Assembly (NCBI RefSeq): GCF_001570485.1
Contig: NZ_BCTA01000002.1
Location: 248,001-312,000, forward strand
DNA length: 64,000 bases
Reading direction: 5' to 3'
From: Mycolicibacterium novocastrense
Lineage (GTDB): Bacteria; Actinomycetota; Actinomycetes; Mycobacteriales; Mycobacteriaceae
How positions within the stretch are numbered: the first letter of the stretch is position 1; the number at the start of each line of letters is the position of its first letter. Positions 20,640 through 31,147 of this stretch are shown here, in pieces. The position numbers and the translations under genes are program-made. A model generated the notes under the pieces. It was not told the DNA's origin and ran no database searches. It worked only from the letters and a program-made list of their open reading frames with translations.

Positions 20640-21017
20640 TCAGTGGGCGACGGTGAGCGTGACGTTGTGCAGCGCCACCGCGACATCGCTGGGCAGGATG
20701 TCGACGAACGTGGGTACGTCGCGGATCGCGCCACCCGAGGCGATCAGATTGCCGGGGTAGCTGGGGCTGCACGGGAAGTTGTGGCAGCGATACCAGAAGC
20801 CCGGTGCGCTCTGGTACGGAAACATGCTCGGCGCCTGGTCCACTCGGTACCGCCCGGGCTCGATCGACGCGGTGGTCCAGCCCGGCCGCGGATTCGTGCT
20901 CACGTTGAAGACGCCGTTGCTGCCGTAGCTCGGCGGGCCGGCGTGTGCGGGCGACGCGAGCGCGAGGGCCATAGCGCCGGCCGACACGGCTGCAGCGATG
21001 CCGCGGCTCGAGTTCAC
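20640..21017 (-). CDS. Small secreted protein of unknown function
   Basis: 125 residues with a clear Sec signal peptide (NSSRGIAAAVSAGAMALALASPAHAG, cleavage after AHA at about 25). The mature part contains FNVSTNPRPGWTTASIEPGRYRV, a YRCHNFPCSP segment with two Cys likely to form a disulphide, and a strand-rich end. It resembles small exported mycobacterial proteins with no assigned role. GTG at 21015-21017 fits the signal peptide; the long upstream open frame is the shadow of the next gene and was rejected. Confidence 0.75.
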   Translation of the reverse strand: MNSSRGIAAAVSAGAMALALASPAHAGPPSYGSNGVFNVSTNPRPGWTTASIEPGRYRVDQAPSMFPYQSAPGFWYRCHNFPCSPSYPGNLIASGGAIRDVPTFVDILPSDVAVALHNVTLTVAH

Positions 21018-21076
21018 GCCGCCGAGTCTATCGACCGATCGCCCCGGCCAGGGAGATATCGCCTGACGGGTGACGG

Positions 21077-22513
21077 TCAAGCGGCGGCGTCGGCCCCCGT
21101 ACCCCCGCCCTCGCCGGGCGCACCCGTGTCGCCGCCGGTGGGGTCGTTTTCGGCATCGCTTGCCGAACCGGGTTGCGTCGTGTCGACCGTGACGACGGAA
21201 TCGTTTTGGCGCTGATCGCGTTTCGGGCCGAAGTTGTCGCGAAGCCGGCCCGGCAGGGCTCTCACGCTGTCGCGTAGCACGTTGAGCTGCGGGCGGCGCT
21301 TCTGCGCGGTCTCCGGATCGCCTGCGCCGGGCCGTCGAGGCGGCTCTGCCGTGGCCAGCCGTGTGGTCTCGGTCTGCCGCTGCGTTGTCTCCGGTTCGAC
21401 GGCCGGCCCCGCGTCCACCGTTGCGTCCTGCTCCGCCGTCATCTCCGGTTGCACCGTCGGCCGCGGCGAGGCGGCCGCCGACAGACCCTGCAGGATCGCA
21501 CCGGGAACCTTCACCGCGGTGGCCAACAACTCGTCGGGCGGGGGAGCGAGCCGGGCTGGGCGGTAAGCGCTCGGATCCCGGGGGATCGGATTGCCGCCGT
21601 AGTAGGCCGAGTCGACGGCCAGCTTCAGCACCGGCCCGGTGAGCTCGGCCAATTGATCGCCGAAGACGTCGCGGATCAGCCGGGTCAGCGGAAGCTCTTC
21701 GGCGGTGTACGTGACGTAGGTGGTGTTGTCCCGTGTGGTGACGTAGGCCGTGATCCTGTCTTCGGGGGGAGCACTGCACTGCGCGTCGGGGCAGTCGAGG
21801 ACGGCGCCGCTCACGAGGATCGCGCAGGTGTTGGCGTCGCACTCGACGGTCGGGTTGCCCTCGGCGTCCACCGGGAGCGCGCGTTCGGACTGGTTCAGCC
21901 GCGTGTAGAGGTAGCCGACCAGCGAGTTGACCGCGGCCACCGGGTTGAGCACGTCGGCGGGGGCGTTGGAGTTGTAGTCGTACTCGTAGCCGGTGTTGAC
22001 GACGCGCAGGGCTGGGACGTCACTCGGGGTGGGGATCGGGTTCACTCCGATCAGCGCGAACCACGGATACCGGGTGCCGAAGCCGCCGTCCGGGCGTGCG
22101 ACGTCGTTGTCGAGGATGAAGACGGTGTCCTTCAGATCCGACCGGTTGCGCAGTAGCAGCAAACTGGCGTTCGCCGCGCCCCAGCCGGAAGCCAGCACCG
22201 CGTTCTGTTCGCCGGCGTTGTCGCGCAGAGCCTGTTCGATACCGGCGGGACCGGTGCGGAAGTCGACGTAGACGATGTCTTTCCCGTCGACCCCCGTGTA
22301 GACCGGATCGGTGAACTTCCCCTCGAAGAAATCGGCGACGCCCGCGCCGGTCGGATTGGTCGAGCTGCCGACAACGATGAGCGCAGTCAGATCCACGAGA
22401 GACGCCGAAATGGACGCCGGCTGGGTGGCTGCCAGCCCGACGACACTGGTCGCGACGCCGACGGCCGCCACCCCCGTCGCGACCCGAGTCCATCTTTTGC
22501 CCGATTTGACCAT
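21077..22513 (-). CDS. Exported PE-PPE-domain-like protein, predicted esterase fold
   Basis: 478 residues. An N-terminal hydrophobic segment (about 9-32) acts as signal or anchor. It is followed by TALIVVGSSTNPTG, YVDFRTGP, and ALIGVNPIP, the pattern of the PE-PPE (PF08237) alpha/beta-hydrolase domain (about 35-330), without any PE or PPE head. The nucleophile elbow, normally GxSxS/G, reads SGWGAANAS here, with Gly where Ser is expected, so hydrolase activity is doubtful. Cys pairs (VECDANTCAIL, LDCPDAQC) suggest disulphides outside the cell. The last 130 residues are Pro/Thr/Gln-rich and disordered. ATG at 22511-22513 chosen by the signal-like start. Confidence 0.72.
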   Translation of the reverse strand: MVKSGKRWTRVATGVAAVGVATSVVGLAATQPASISASLVDLTALIVVGSSTNPTGAGVADFFEGKFTDPVYTGVDGKDIVYVDFRTGPAGIEQALRDNAGEQNAVLASGWGAANASLLLLRNRSDLKDTVFILDNDVARPDGGFGTRYPWFALIGVNPIPTPSDVPALRVVNTGYEYDYNSNAPADVLNPVAAVNSLVGYLYTRLNQSERALPVDAEGNPTVECDANTCAILVSGAVLDCPDAQCSAPPEDRITAYVTTRDNTTYVTYTAEELPLTRLIRDVFGDQLAELTGPVLKLAVDSAYYGGNPIPRDPSAYRPARLAPPPDELLATAVKVPGAILQGLSAAASPRPTVQPEMTAEQDATVDAGPAVEPETTQRQTETTRLATAEPPRRPGAGDPETAQKRRPQLNVLRDSVRALPGRLRDNFGPKRDQRQNDSVVTVDTTQPGSASDAENDPTGGDTGAPGEGGGTGADAAA

Positions 22514-22578
22514 CCGCGGTCCTCCCACCCAATGCGCAGCAAACACGAGCGCTGTGTGGGCCGATAGTACGCGAAGGG

Positions 22579-23331
22579 CTACATCTTGGCGATCAGAGCG
22601 GCCGCGCGAACGTCGTCGTCGACGGTCAGCGTGATCTGGACGGCGTCGCCCCGGCGCGCCCAGCGGATGGTCACGTCCTCGCCGTAGCGGATCGGCCTGC
22701 GATATTCGACCACCGCGCGGTAGGGGGCGCGGCAGACGTCGGGGACGTGCGCCATCACCTCGTGGATGGCGTGCCAGTAGGCGGTGTTGGTGACGTGCTC
22801 GAAGATGTCGATGTCGGTGCGGCGTAGCGGGAACGCGAGGTCCTCGTCGGCGTCCTCGAGATTGGTCAACCAGGGCCGCCATTTGAGCCGGAGTTCGTCG
22901 GTGGTGGTGGCGAACCGGGCGATCAGGGAGTCCGAGGCGCGCTGCGGCGTAAGGGTCTTGCTGTTGATGGCGATCCAGAAACCCTCGGTCTCGATGCGGC
23001 CGCCGTCGCTGCCGACCAGGTCGACGCGCATCGTGCACCACCGGGTCGACAACGCGGAGCACCAGCGGCTGAACGAGATCTCGTTGGGGAACTCGATCGG
23101 CTCGATGACGTCGATGACCGTGCGTTGGACGAGCCAATGGGGGTGGTCGTCGGCCTCGCCGGCGTCGACGAGGTTCTCGGCCCCGACCTCCTGGATGTAG
23201 CGCGCAACGCCGTCGAGGCGCAGGTGCAGGTCGCCGTCGATGTCACCCGTGGCGACCCGCCACGCTGTGCGATAGACGTATCCGGTGTCCGGCAGCGGGC
23301 TGAGCCGGTGCTCGACATCGTTGGTTGGCAT
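22579..23331 (-). CDS. Acyl-ACP thioesterase-like protein (Rv2001 type)
   Basis: Double hot-dog protein of 250 residues related to plant FatA/FatB thioesterases. First hot dog: DGDLHLRLDGVARYIQEVGAENL and IEFPNEISFSRWCSALSTRWCTMRVDL. Second: RRTDIDIFEHVTNTAYWHAIHE, carrying the Asp/Asn/His set typical of this family, then RAVVEYRRPIRYGEDV. It would release fatty acids from acyl carriers in the cytoplasm. ATG at 23329-23331 gives the family length; a TTG eight codons upstream is possible. It lies next to tRNA-Arg and upstream of lipid genes on the other strand. Confidence 0.8.
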   Translation of the reverse strand: MPTNDVEHRLSPLPDTGYVYRTAWRVATGDIDGDLHLRLDGVARYIQEVGAENLVDAGEADDHPHWLVQRTVIDVIEPIEFPNEISFSRWCSALSTRWCTMRVDLVGSDGGRIETEGFWIAINSKTLTPQRASDSLIARFATTTDELRLKWRPWLTNLEDADEDLAFPLRRTDIDIFEHVTNTAYWHAIHEVMAHVPDVCRAPYRAVVEYRRPIRYGEDVTIRWARRGDAVQITLTVDDDVRAAALIAKM

Positions 23332-23369
23332 CGGGTCAAGTATCGGCCGAGACAAAAATCCGCGATGAG

Positions 23370-23443
23370 CGCCCCCGGCAGGAATCGAACCTGCGACCTA
23401 GAGATTAGAAGGCTCTTGCTCTATCCAACTGAGCTACGGAGGC
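23370..23443 (-). tRNA. tRNA-Arg (UCU)
   Basis: Minus-strand cloverleaf. Acceptor GCCTCCG pairs with CGGGGGC (one G-T pair). D arm GCTC/GAGC, anticodon loop CTTCTAA with TCT, T arm GCAGGTTCGATTCCTGC, discriminator G. CCA not encoded. The last anticodon-stem pair is a C-T mismatch. Confidence 0.95.
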
Positions 23444-23562
23444 AACGTCACGAGAGTCTATCGCCTGGGCGTGCGAGCTCACGGATTAAAGCCGCCTCGC
23501 ACCCTCGTACCGCCGACTAGCGTGGTGGCCACACGATCACGAGCAGGAGGACGCGACGGCCC

Positions 23563-25047
23563 ATGAGCGACGTGCCGGAACTCGATGCGGCGGGACTCCC
23601 TGAGGAACTCAGCCCACTCGACCAAATCCTGCACCGGGGCGAGGCCAATCCGCGTACCCGCTCGGGCATCATGACCGTCGAACTCCTGGACTGCGCACCG
23701 GATTGGGATACGTTCCGCGCCAAGTTCGACGCCGCCTCGCGCAAAGTGTTGCGGCTGCGGCAGAAGGTGGTGATGCCGACGCTGCCGACCGTGGCGCCCC
23801 GGTGGGTGGTGGACCCCGACTTCAACCTCGACTTCCACCTGCGGCGGGTGCGCGCCCCGCAACCGGGCACGTTCCGTCAGGTGCTCGACCTCGCCGAGGT
23901 CGCCGCGCAGTCACCGCTCGACATCTCCCGGCCGCTGTGGACGGCAACGCTCGTGGAGGGACTGGCCGACGACCGCGCCGCGATGGTCGTTCACCTCAGC
24001 CATGCGGTCACCGACGGTGTCGGGGGAGTCGAGATGTTCGCCAATCTCTATGACCTCGAGCGCGACCCGTCGCCACAACCCCTCCCACCGCTTCCCATCC
24101 CTCAGGACCTGTCGCCCAACGACCTGATGCGGCAGGGGCTCGTCCGGTTGCCCGGCACCATCGCGGGCCGCGTGCGCGGAGCGCTGTTCGGCGCCGCGCA
24201 CGTCGCAACTGAGGTGATCCGCGACCCGATCTCTCGGCTCAACGGTGCTGTCGGGTACGCCATGTCGGGTGCGCGGGTGATCGGCCCCGTCGCCGATCCG
24301 TCGCCGGTGCTGCGGCGGCGCAGCCTGTCGTCGCGCAGCGAAGCCATCGACATCGAGTTCGGCACCCTGCACCGGGCCGCCAAGGCGGCCGGCGGGTCGA
24401 TCAACGACGCGTATCTGGCCGGCCTGTGCGGCGCGCTGCGGCTCTACCACGAAGCCAAGGGCGTGCCGGTCGAGACGCTGCCGATGGCGGTTCCGGTCAA
24501 CCTTCGCTCCGATGCCGACCCGGCGGGCGGAAACCGGTTCGCGGGCATCAATCTCGCCGCGCCGATCGGCCTGACAGACCCCGAGGTTCGCATCCGCAAC
24601 ATCCGCTCGCAGATGACCACCAAGCGTGAGGAACGCGCGATCGACATGGTCAGCGCCATCGCTCCGCTGGTCGGGCTGCTCCCGGACACGGCCCTCGAGT
24701 CGATGGCCGGCTCGATCGTGAACTCCGACGTCCAGGCCAGCAATGTCCCGGTGTACGCGGGCGACACCTACATCGCGGGAGCAAAAGTCCTGCGCCAGTA
24801 CGGACTTGGCCCGCTTCCAGGTGTGGCGATGATGGTGGTGCTGATCTCGCGCTCGGGGTACTGCACGATCACCACCCGCTACGACCGCGCGGCGATCACC
24901 GACCAGGAGTTGTGGGCCCGCTGCCTGCTGTCGGGTTTCGACGAGGTCCTCGCCCTCGGCGGCGACGGCCGGGCCGAACCCGCCTCGTTCACCGTCGACC
25001 CCGCCCCATCCACTGTCTCGTCATCGAATGGGAGTGCAGCGCAATGA
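23563..25047 (+). CDS. Wax ester synthase / diacylglycerol acyltransferase family (Rv2484c type)
   Basis: Membrane-associated acyltransferase of the WS/DGAT family, 494 residues, which would join an acyl-CoA to diacylglycerol or a fatty alcohol. The catalytic motif HHxxxDG appears as LSHAVTDG (His147, Asp151): the second His and the Asp are kept but the first His is Ser. PLWTATLVEGL, NDAYLAGLCGALRLYHEA and AVPVNLRSDADPAGGNRF are other family marks. AGGAGG at 23545-23550 is 12 bases from the ATG. A TAGCGT -10-like box lies near 23518. The stop overlaps the next start (ATGA), so it heads a three-gene lipid operon. Confidence 0.85.
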   Translation: MSDVPELDAAGLPEELSPLDQILHRGEANPRTRSGIMTVELLDCAPDWDTFRAKFDAASRKVLRLRQKVVMPTLPTVAPRWVVDPDFNLDFHLRRVRAPQPGTFRQVLDLAEVAAQSPLDISRPLWTATLVEGLADDRAAMVVHLSHAVTDGVGGVEMFANLYDLERDPSPQPLPPLPIPQDLSPNDLMRQGLVRLPGTIAGRVRGALFGAAHVATEVIRDPISRLNGAVGYAMSGARVIGPVADPSPVLRRRSLSSRSEAIDIEFGTLHRAAKAAGGSINDAYLAGLCGALRLYHEAKGVPVETLPMAVPVNLRSDADPAGGNRFAGINLAAPIGLTDPEVRIRNIRSQMTTKREERAIDMVSAIAPLVGLLPDTALESMAGSIVNSDVQASNVPVYAGDTYIAGAKVLRQYGLGPLPGVAMMVVLISRSGYCTITTRYDRAAITDQELWARCLLSGFDEVLALGGDGRAEPASFTVDPAPSTVSSSNGSAAQ

Positions 25048-26708
25048 CTTCGCCTGACGGGCAGACCTCGCGGCGCACTATGCGCCTGCCGGGTTCGGTC
25101 GCCGAAATTCTGGCCAGCCCGGAGGGGCCCGAAGTCGGCGCGTTCTTCGATCTCGACGGCACCCTGGTCGCCGGCTTCACCGGTGTCGTGATGACACAGG
25201 ACCGATTCCGTCGTCGTCAGATGTCGATGGGTGAGTTCATCGGCATGGTCCAGGCCGGCCTCAACCACCAACTGGGACGGTCGGAGTTCGAGGATCTGAT
25301 CGGCAAGGGTGCGCGCATGCTGCGCGGCAATTCGCTCGAAGACGTCGACGAACTCGCCGAGCGGTTGTTCGTCCAGAAGATCGTCGGCCGGATCTATCCC
25401 GAAATGCGCGAGTTGGTGCGCGCGCACATGGCCCGCGGCCACACCGTCGTCCTCAGCTCATCGGCACTGACGGTGCAGGTCGAACCCGTCGCGCGGTTCC
25501 TCGGCATCTCGAACGTGTTGAGCAACAAGTTCGAGATCGACGAGCACGGATTGCTCACCGGGGAGGTGACGCGCCCGATCATCTGGGGGCCGGGCAAGGC
25601 CAGGGCTGTGCAGATGTTCTCCGCAGAACACGGGGTCGACCTGTCGAAGAGCTACTTTTACGCCGACGGCGACGAGGACGTCGCGCTGATGTATCTGGTG
25701 GGCAATCCCCGCCCGACAAATCCGGGAGGCAAGCTCGCCGCGGTGGCTGCGAAGCGGGGCTGGCCGGTGCTGCGCTTTTCCAGTCGCAGTGGCGCGAGCC
25801 CGGTTTCGCAACTGCGCACGGCGGCGGGGATCGCCACCATGGGACCCATCGCCGCCGGCGCGCTGGGCCTGGGGCTGTTGACCCGCAGCAAGCGCAACGG
25901 TGTCAACTTCTTCACCGCGGCCTTCGGCCGAGCGTTGATGAGCACCCTCGGCATCAACATCAACGTGTTGGGCAGGGAGAACCTGACCAAGAAGCGTCCC
26001 GCGGTGTTTCTGTTCAACCACCGCAACCAGGCCGACCCGTTGATCGCCGGCCACTTGGTGGACACCAACTTCACATCGGTGGGCAAGAAGGAGTTGGAGA
26101 AGGATCCGATCGTCGGCACCCTCGGCAAGATCATGGACGCCGCGTTCATCGATCGCGAGGATCCGCAGAAAGCGGTCGAGGGTCTGAAGAAGGTCGAGGA
26201 ACTCGCGCGCAAGGGGCTGTCGATCCTGATCGCGCCGGAGGGCACCCGGTTGGACACGACCGAGGTGGGACCCTTCAAGAAGGGACCGTTCCGGATCGCG
26301 ATGTCGGCCGGTATTCCGGTGGTGCCCATCGTGATTCGCAACGCAGAGGTGATCGCTGCCCGCGATTCGAGCACCTTCAATCCCGGCACGGTCGACGTCG
26401 TGGTCTATCCACCGATTCCGGTCGACGACTGGACGCACGACAATCTCGGGGAGCGCATCGCCGAGGTGCGCCAGCTCTACCTCGACACCTTGGCGGACTG
26501 GCCGCACGACGAGTCGTCTCTATCCGAGCTCTACGACCGCAACATCCGTTCGACGGGCAAGCCCGCGAAGAAATCGGCGAAGAAGGCGACCAAGAAAGCG
26601 ACCAAATCCGCAGCCAAATCCGCCACGAAGTCCGCGACCAAGTCGGTGCGTAAGGCGCCCGCCACCAAGACGTCGGCGCCCAAATCCTCGGGGAAGGGTC
26701 GTCCGTGA
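25044..26708 (+). CDS. HAD phosphatase - 1-acylglycerol-3-phosphate acyltransferase fusion (Rv2483c type)
   Basis: 554 residues with two enzymes and a tail. HAD-like hydrolase, about 30-270: FFDLDGTLV with Asp36/Asp38, VLSSSA, and [19 protein letters not shown]. PlsC acyltransferase, about 300-500: NHRNQADP gives the HX4D motif (His326-Asp331), [10 protein letters not shown] the second motif. It could acylate lysophosphatidate and dephosphorylate a lipid phosphate, feeding the WS/DGAT encoded just upstream. The last 50 residues are a Lys/Ala/Ser/Thr repeat ([17 protein letters not shown]) like a histone H1 tail. Starts inside the WS/DGAT stop and overlaps plsB2 by 4 bases. Confidence 0.87.
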   Translation: MTSPDGQTSRRTMRLPGSVAEILASPEGPEVGAFFDLDGTLVAGFTGVVMTQDRFRRRQMSMGEFIGMVQAGLNHQLGRSEFEDLIGKGARMLRGNSLEDVDELAERLFVQKIVGRIYPEMRELVRAHMARGHTVVLSSSALTVQVEPVARFLGISNVLSNKFEIDEHGLLTGEVTRPIIWGPGKARAVQMFSAEHGVDLSKSYFYADGDEDVALMYLVGNPRPTNPGGKLAAVAAKRGWPVLRFSSRSGASPVSQLRTAAGIATMGPIAAGALGLGLLTRSKRNGVNFFTAAFGRALMSTLGININVLGRENLTKKRPAVFLFNHRNQADPLIAGHLVDTNFTSVGKKELEKDPIVGTLGKIMDAAFIDREDPQKAVEGLKKVEELARKGLSILIAPEGTRLDTTEVGPFKKGPFRIAMSAGIPVVPIVIRNAEVIAARDSSTFNPGTVDVVVYPPIPVDDWTHDNLGERIAEVRQLYLDTLADWPHDESSLSELYDRNIRSTGKPAKKSAKKATKKATKSAAKSATKSATKSVRKAPATKTSAPKSSGKGRP

Positions 26709-29050
26709 AGCCGTCCGTCGACCAGTACACCCCGTTCACACCCACCGGCGACGCGCTGGTGCTCGCGTCGGCTTCCTCTGCGGCCGAACGTGATCTGCTC
26801 GACGACTGGCTCGAGCGGCAACGGCGCGAGCACCCCGAGGCCAAGATCGACGTCCTGCTGTTGCCGTACGACGACCCGCCCGCCGGTGTGCTGGCTTCGC
26901 TCGTGTCGGAGCTCGAAGCGGGAGAAGACCGCTCCGTGGTGCCGGTGCGGGTGTTCTGGGTGCCCGGCGGGCTGCCCACCCGGTCCAAGGTGGTGGCCCT
27001 GATCTCCGGTCGCGACACCTACCGTCCCCCTGAGATCCTGCAGCGCCGCATCCTGCGCCGCGACCCTTCGCGGGCCCGTGTCGTCGCCGGTGAACCCGCG
27101 AAGGTCTCCGAACTGCGCCAGCAATGGGCCGATACCACCGTCGCCGAAAACCCCCGGGAATTCGCGCGTTTCGTGATCCGCCGCGCGATCCTGGCGATCG
27201 AACGGGTCGAGCTGCGCCTGCTGGGCCCGGAGTACAAGTCGCCGCGGTTGATCAAACCGGAGTTGATGGCGTCGGCGCGTTTCCGCGAAGGGCTGGAGAA
27301 GATTCCGGGCGCGGACCTGGAGACCGCGGGGGAGATGCTCGACGAACTCTCCACCGGGTGGAGCCGGTTCTCGGTGGACCTGATTCCGTCGTTGGGTCGT
27401 GCGATCTTCAGCCGCGGCTTCGATCCGAACATCGACTACGACCGCGACGAGGTCGAGTTGATGCGCCGCAACCTGGAGAACCATCCGGCGGTCCTGTTGT
27501 TCTCGCACCGGTCCTATCTCGACGGGGTGATCGTGCCGGTCGCGATGCAGGAGAACCGGTTACCGCCGGTGCACACCTTCGCGGGCATCAACCTCTCGTT
27601 CGGGTTCATGGGGCCGTTGATGCGCCATTCGGGCGTGATCTTCCTGCGCCGCAAGCTCGACGATCCGCTCTACAAGTACGTGCTGCGGCAATTCGTCGGC
27701 TACATCGTCGAGAAGCGGTTCAACCTGAGCTGGTCGATCGAGGGCACCCGGTCGCGGACCGGAAAGATGTTGCCGCCCAAGCTCGGTCTGCTGGCCTACG
27801 TCGCCGACGCCTACCTCGACGGCCGCAGCGAGGACATCCTGTTGCAGCCCGTGTCGATCAGCTTCGACCAGCTGCACGAGACATCCGAATACGCCGCCTA
27901 CGCCCGCGGCGGTGAGAAGACGCCCGAAAGCCTGTCGTGGATGTACAACTTCATCAAGGCCCAAGGCGAGCGCAACTACGGCAAGATCTATGTCCGCTTT
28001 CCCGAGGCCGTCAGCATGCGCGAGTATCTCGGTGCGCCGCACGGGCCGATGGCCACCGATGAGAACGCCAAACGGCTGGCCCTGCAGAAGATGGCGTTCG
28101 AAGTGTCGTGGCGGATCCTGCGTGCCACACCCGTCAACGCCACGGCGCTGGTGTCGGCGCTGTTGCTCACCACACGAGGAATCGCGTTGACGCTGAACCA
28201 GATCCATCACACCCTGCAGCCGTCGCTGGATTACCTCGAGCGCAAGCAGACCCCGATGACCAACAGCGCGTTGAGGTTACGCACCCCGGACGGTGTGCGG
28301 GCCGCTCTCGACGCATTGTCCAACCGGCACCCCGTCACCTGCGTCGAGGGTGGGCGCGAGCCCGTCTGGCGCATCGCTCCCGAGGACGAACACGAAGCGG
28401 CCTTCTACCGCAACACGCTCATCGACGCATTCCTGGAGACCTCGTTGGTCGAGTTGGCGTTGGTACACGCCGGCCGCGCGGAGTCCGACCGGCTGGAGGC
28501 GTTCTGGTCGCAGGTGATGCGACTGCGCGACCTGCTGAAGTTCGACTTCTACTTCGCCGATTCGGCGGCGTTCCGTGACCATGTCGCCGAGGAACTGTCC
28601 TGGCAGAGCGGGTGGGAGGAGCAGGTGACGGCCGGTGAGCGGCGGGTCGAGGAACTGCTGCGGACCAAGTCGCCGCTGTTGGCGGGCGCCATGCTGCGCC
28701 CGTTCTTCGAGGCGTACGAGATCGTCGCCGATGTGCTGCTCGACGCCCCCGCCGAGATCGACGAGAAGGACCTGACGAAGAAGGCGCTCGGACTGGGCAA
28801 CCAGTACGTCGCACAGAGTCGGGTGCGCAGCAATGAGGCGGTGTCGGCGCTGCTGTTCGCGACCGCGCGCCAGGTCGCGGCCGACCAGGATCTGCTCGCG
28901 CCGGCGCCCGATCTGGTCGAGCGGCGTACCGCGTTCCGCGACGAGTTGCGGGCCATCCTGCGCGATATGGACAAGGTCGAGCAGATCGCCCGCGAACGGT
29001 TCATCGCGCGCGAAATCGCTCGCCGTGCGGCGCGGCGGGAGTCGGCCTGA
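26705..29050 (+). CDS. plsB2: Glycerol-3-phosphate acyltransferase PlsB2
   Basis: First committed step of glycerophospholipid and triacylglycerol synthesis at the membrane. 781 residues, close to the M. tuberculosis Rv2482c length. The acyltransferase core has SHRSYLDG (HX4D, His268-Asp273), [23 protein letters not shown], and [18 protein letters not shown]. The long helical N- and C-terminal regions are normal for PlsB. GTG at 26705 overlaps the preceding stop (GTGA). Third gene of the acyltransferase operon; translational coupling is likely. Confidence 0.92.
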   Translation: MKPSVDQYTPFTPTGDALVLASASSAAERDLLDDWLERQRREHPEAKIDVLLLPYDDPPAGVLASLVSELEAGEDRSVVPVRVFWVPGGLPTRSKVVALISGRDTYRPPEILQRRILRRDPSRARVVAGEPAKVSELRQQWADTTVAENPREFARFVIRRAILAIERVELRLLGPEYKSPRLIKPELMASARFREGLEKIPGADLETAGEMLDELSTGWSRFSVDLIPSLGRAIFSRGFDPNIDYDRDEVELMRRNLENHPAVLLFSHRSYLDGVIVPVAMQENRLPPVHTFAGINLSFGFMGPLMRHSGVIFLRRKLDDPLYKYVLRQFVGYIVEKRFNLSWSIEGTRSRTGKMLPPKLGLLAYVADAYLDGRSEDILLQPVSISFDQLHETSEYAAYARGGEKTPESLSWMYNFIKAQGERNYGKIYVRFPEAVSMREYLGAPHGPMATDENAKRLALQKMAFEVSWRILRATPVNATALVSALLLTTRGIALTLNQIHHTLQPSLDYLERKQTPMTNSALRLRTPDGVRAALDALSNRHPVTCVEGGREPVWRIAPEDEHEAAFYRNTLIDAFLETSLVELALVHAGRAESDRLEAFWSQVMRLRDLLKFDFYFADSAAFRDHVAEELSWQSGWEEQVTAGERRVEELLRTKSPLLAGAMLRPFFEAYEIVADVLLDAPAEIDEKDLTKKALGLGNQYVAQSRVRSNEAVSALLFATARQVAADQDLLAPAPDLVERRTAFRDELRAILRDMDKVEQIARERFIAREIARRAARRESA

Positions 29051-29120
29051 CTCACGCTCGTCGGGCAGAGCGCGCGGAGCGTTTTGTTGGCGTGGTTCGT
29101 GCACGCCATACGCTGGTGGG

Positions 29121-31124
29121 ATGACGACGACGGCATCGGGGGTGCGCACCAGCGCGGTGTGGCCGGTGCTCATCGGGGTGGCGGTGCTGGCCGGTGTGGT
29201 GGCCGCGGGCATCGGCGCGCTGTCCCTGGCAGACGCGTTGAGCGCGACCGGGCTGCCGGATCCCGGCCCGATCACGACCTACGGCGTGCCGTTCGTGCGG
29301 GCCGCCGGTGAGATCGCTGCCGTCATCGCCGTCGGGTCCTTCCTGTTCGCCGCATTCCTCACGCCGCCTCAAACCAACGGCGTGCTCGACGCCGGTGGGT
29401 ACCGTGCGCTGCGCCTGGGCACCGGCGCCTCGGCGGCGTGGACGGTGTGCGCCGCGCTGATGGTTCCGCTGACGGTGTCCGACGTCTCCGGTCAGCCGTT
29501 GAGCCAGACCCTGGACCCGGTGACCGTCTGGTCGGCGGCCGACCTCGTCGACATGGCCAGCGCGTGGCGGTGGACCGCGTTCCTCGCCGCGGCCGTCACG
29601 GTGGCCAGCCTTCCGGTGCTGCGCTGGTCCTGGACGCCGATCCTGCTCGCCGGGGCCCTGACGACGCTCATCCCGCTCGGGCTGGCGGGGCATTCGTCGA
29701 CCGGCGGCGCCCACGACATGGCCACCAATAGCCTGCTGTTCCACCTTGTCGCCGCAGCGCTGTGGGCGGGCGGGCTGCTCGCCCTGCTCGTGCACGCGTT
29801 GCGGCGCGGCAAGCACGCCGATCTGGCCGCGCGGCGGTTCTCGGCGCTCGCGCTGTGGTGCTTCGTCGTCGTGGCCGTCAGCGGGGTGATCAACGCGCTC
29901 GTGCGCGTCGAACCGGCCGACCTGGTGCGCACTGAGTACGGCTGGTTGATCGTCGCCAAGGTCTGCGCATTGGTCCTGCTCGCGGTGATCGGCTGGTGGC
30001 AACGCCGCTCCGCGGTGGCCGCGCTGCAGGAAGACCCGGACGCCCGGGGTCCGCTGGTGCGTCTGGCGCTGCTCGAGGCGCTGCTGTTCGGGGCGACGTT
30101 CGGCATCGCGGTCGGGCTCGGGCGCACCCCTCCGCCTCCGCTGGCCGAACAGCCCAGCCCCGTCGAGGTGGCGATCGGATACGACCTCGCCGGCCCGCCG
30201 ACCGTCGAGCGGATCCTGCTCGACTGGCGGTTCGACCTGATCTTCGGCACCGCCGCGATCGTCTTCGCGGTGGTCTACCTACTCGGTGTGCGGCGACTTC
30301 GCCGTCGCGGCGACGCATGGCCGGTGGGCCGGACGTTGGGGTGGCTGTGCGGCTGCGCGGCCCTGCTGATCGCGACGTCGTCGGGGCTGGGCCGCTACAT
30401 GCCGGCGATGTTCTCGATGCACATGCTCGCGCACATGATGCTGTCGATGCTGGTTCCGATCCTGCTGGTGCTCGGCGCGCCGATGACGCTGGCCCTGCGG
30501 GCGCTGCCGACCGCGGGCCGCGGCGAGCCGCCGGGACCGAGGGAGTGGCTGCTGGCCGCGTTGCACTCGCGGGTGTCGCGGTTCCTGACCCAGCCGATCA
30601 TCGCGACGGTCATCTTCGTCGCCGGTTTCTACGGTTTGTACTTCGGCGGGCTGTTCGACGCTGCCGTCGACAAGCACGGCGCCCACGTGTTGATGAACCT
30701 GCACTTCCTGCTGAGCGGATACCTCTTCTACTGGGTGACGATCGGTATCGACCCGGCGCCGCGCCAGATTCCTCACCTGGGCAAGGTCGCGATGGTGTTC
30801 GCGTCGCTGCCCCTGCACGCGTTCTTCGGTGTGGTGCTGATGGGCACCAAGTCCGTGCTGGGCGAGCCGTTCTACCGGTCGCTGCAGCTCAGTTGGCACA
30901 CCGATCTGCTCGCCGATCAGCGCACCGGCGGCGGCATCGCCTGGGCGGCGGGTGAGGTCCCGCTCGTCGTGGTGATGCTCGCGCTGCTGATCCAATGGAC
31001 GCGCAGCGATCAGCGCACGGCCAAACGGATCGACCGGGCCGCCGACCGCGACGACGATGCCGAGCTCGCCGCCTACAACGCGATGCTCGCCGAGCTCGCC
31101 CGCCGCGACGCCCGCGCCGAGTAA
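29121..31124 (+). CDS. CopD - CtaG fusion membrane protein (Rv0102 type)
   Basis: 667 residues and about 14-15 transmembrane helices. The first half (to about 330) resembles CopD copper-resistance membrane domains (LAGHSSTGGAHDMATNSLLFHLVAAALWAGG with conserved His). The second half is a caa3-type oxidase assembly factor CtaG domain (RYMPAMFSMHMLAHMMLSMLVPILLVLGAP, HAFFGVVLMG). A role in copper supply to cytochrome oxidase is inferred from both domains. ATG at 29121 follows GGTGGG. A TACGCT -10-like box ends only a few bases upstream, so the transcript may be almost leaderless. The C terminus is acidic and hydrophilic. Confidence 0.85.
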   Translation: MTTTASGVRTSAVWPVLIGVAVLAGVVAAGIGALSLADALSATGLPDPGPITTYGVPFVRAAGEIAAVIAVGSFLFAAFLTPPQTNGVLDAGGYRALRLGTGASAAWTVCAALMVPLTVSDVSGQPLSQTLDPVTVWSAADLVDMASAWRWTAFLAAAVTVASLPVLRWSWTPILLAGALTTLIPLGLAGHSSTGGAHDMATNSLLFHLVAAALWAGGLLALLVHALRRGKHADLAARRFSALALWCFVVVAVSGVINALVRVEPADLVRTEYGWLIVAKVCALVLLAVIGWWQRRSAVAALQEDPDARGPLVRLALLEALLFGATFGIAVGLGRTPPPPLAEQPSPVEVAIGYDLAGPPTVERILLDWRFDLIFGTAAIVFAVVYLLGVRRLRRRGDAWPVGRTLGWLCGCAALLIATSSGLGRYMPAMFSMHMLAHMMLSMLVPILLVLGAPMTLALRALPTAGRGEPPGPREWLLAALHSRVSRFLTQPIIATVIFVAGFYGLYFGGLFDAAVDKHGAHVLMNLHFLLSGYLFYWVTIGIDPAPRQIPHLGKVAMVFASLPLHAFFGVVLMGTKSVLGEPFYRSLQLSWHTDLLADQRTGGGIAWAAGEVPLVVVMLALLIQWTRSDQRTAKRIDRAADRDDDAELAAYNAMLAELARRDARAE

Positions 31125-31147
31125 GGCCTCGCGCGCCGCACGACGTC

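Noticed and set aside
26570..26700. Possible CRISPR or DNA repeat in the AAG/GCC-rich stretch
   Set aside because: It encodes the Lys/Ala tail of the PlsC fusion; units are irregular and in frame, not repeat-spacer DNA.
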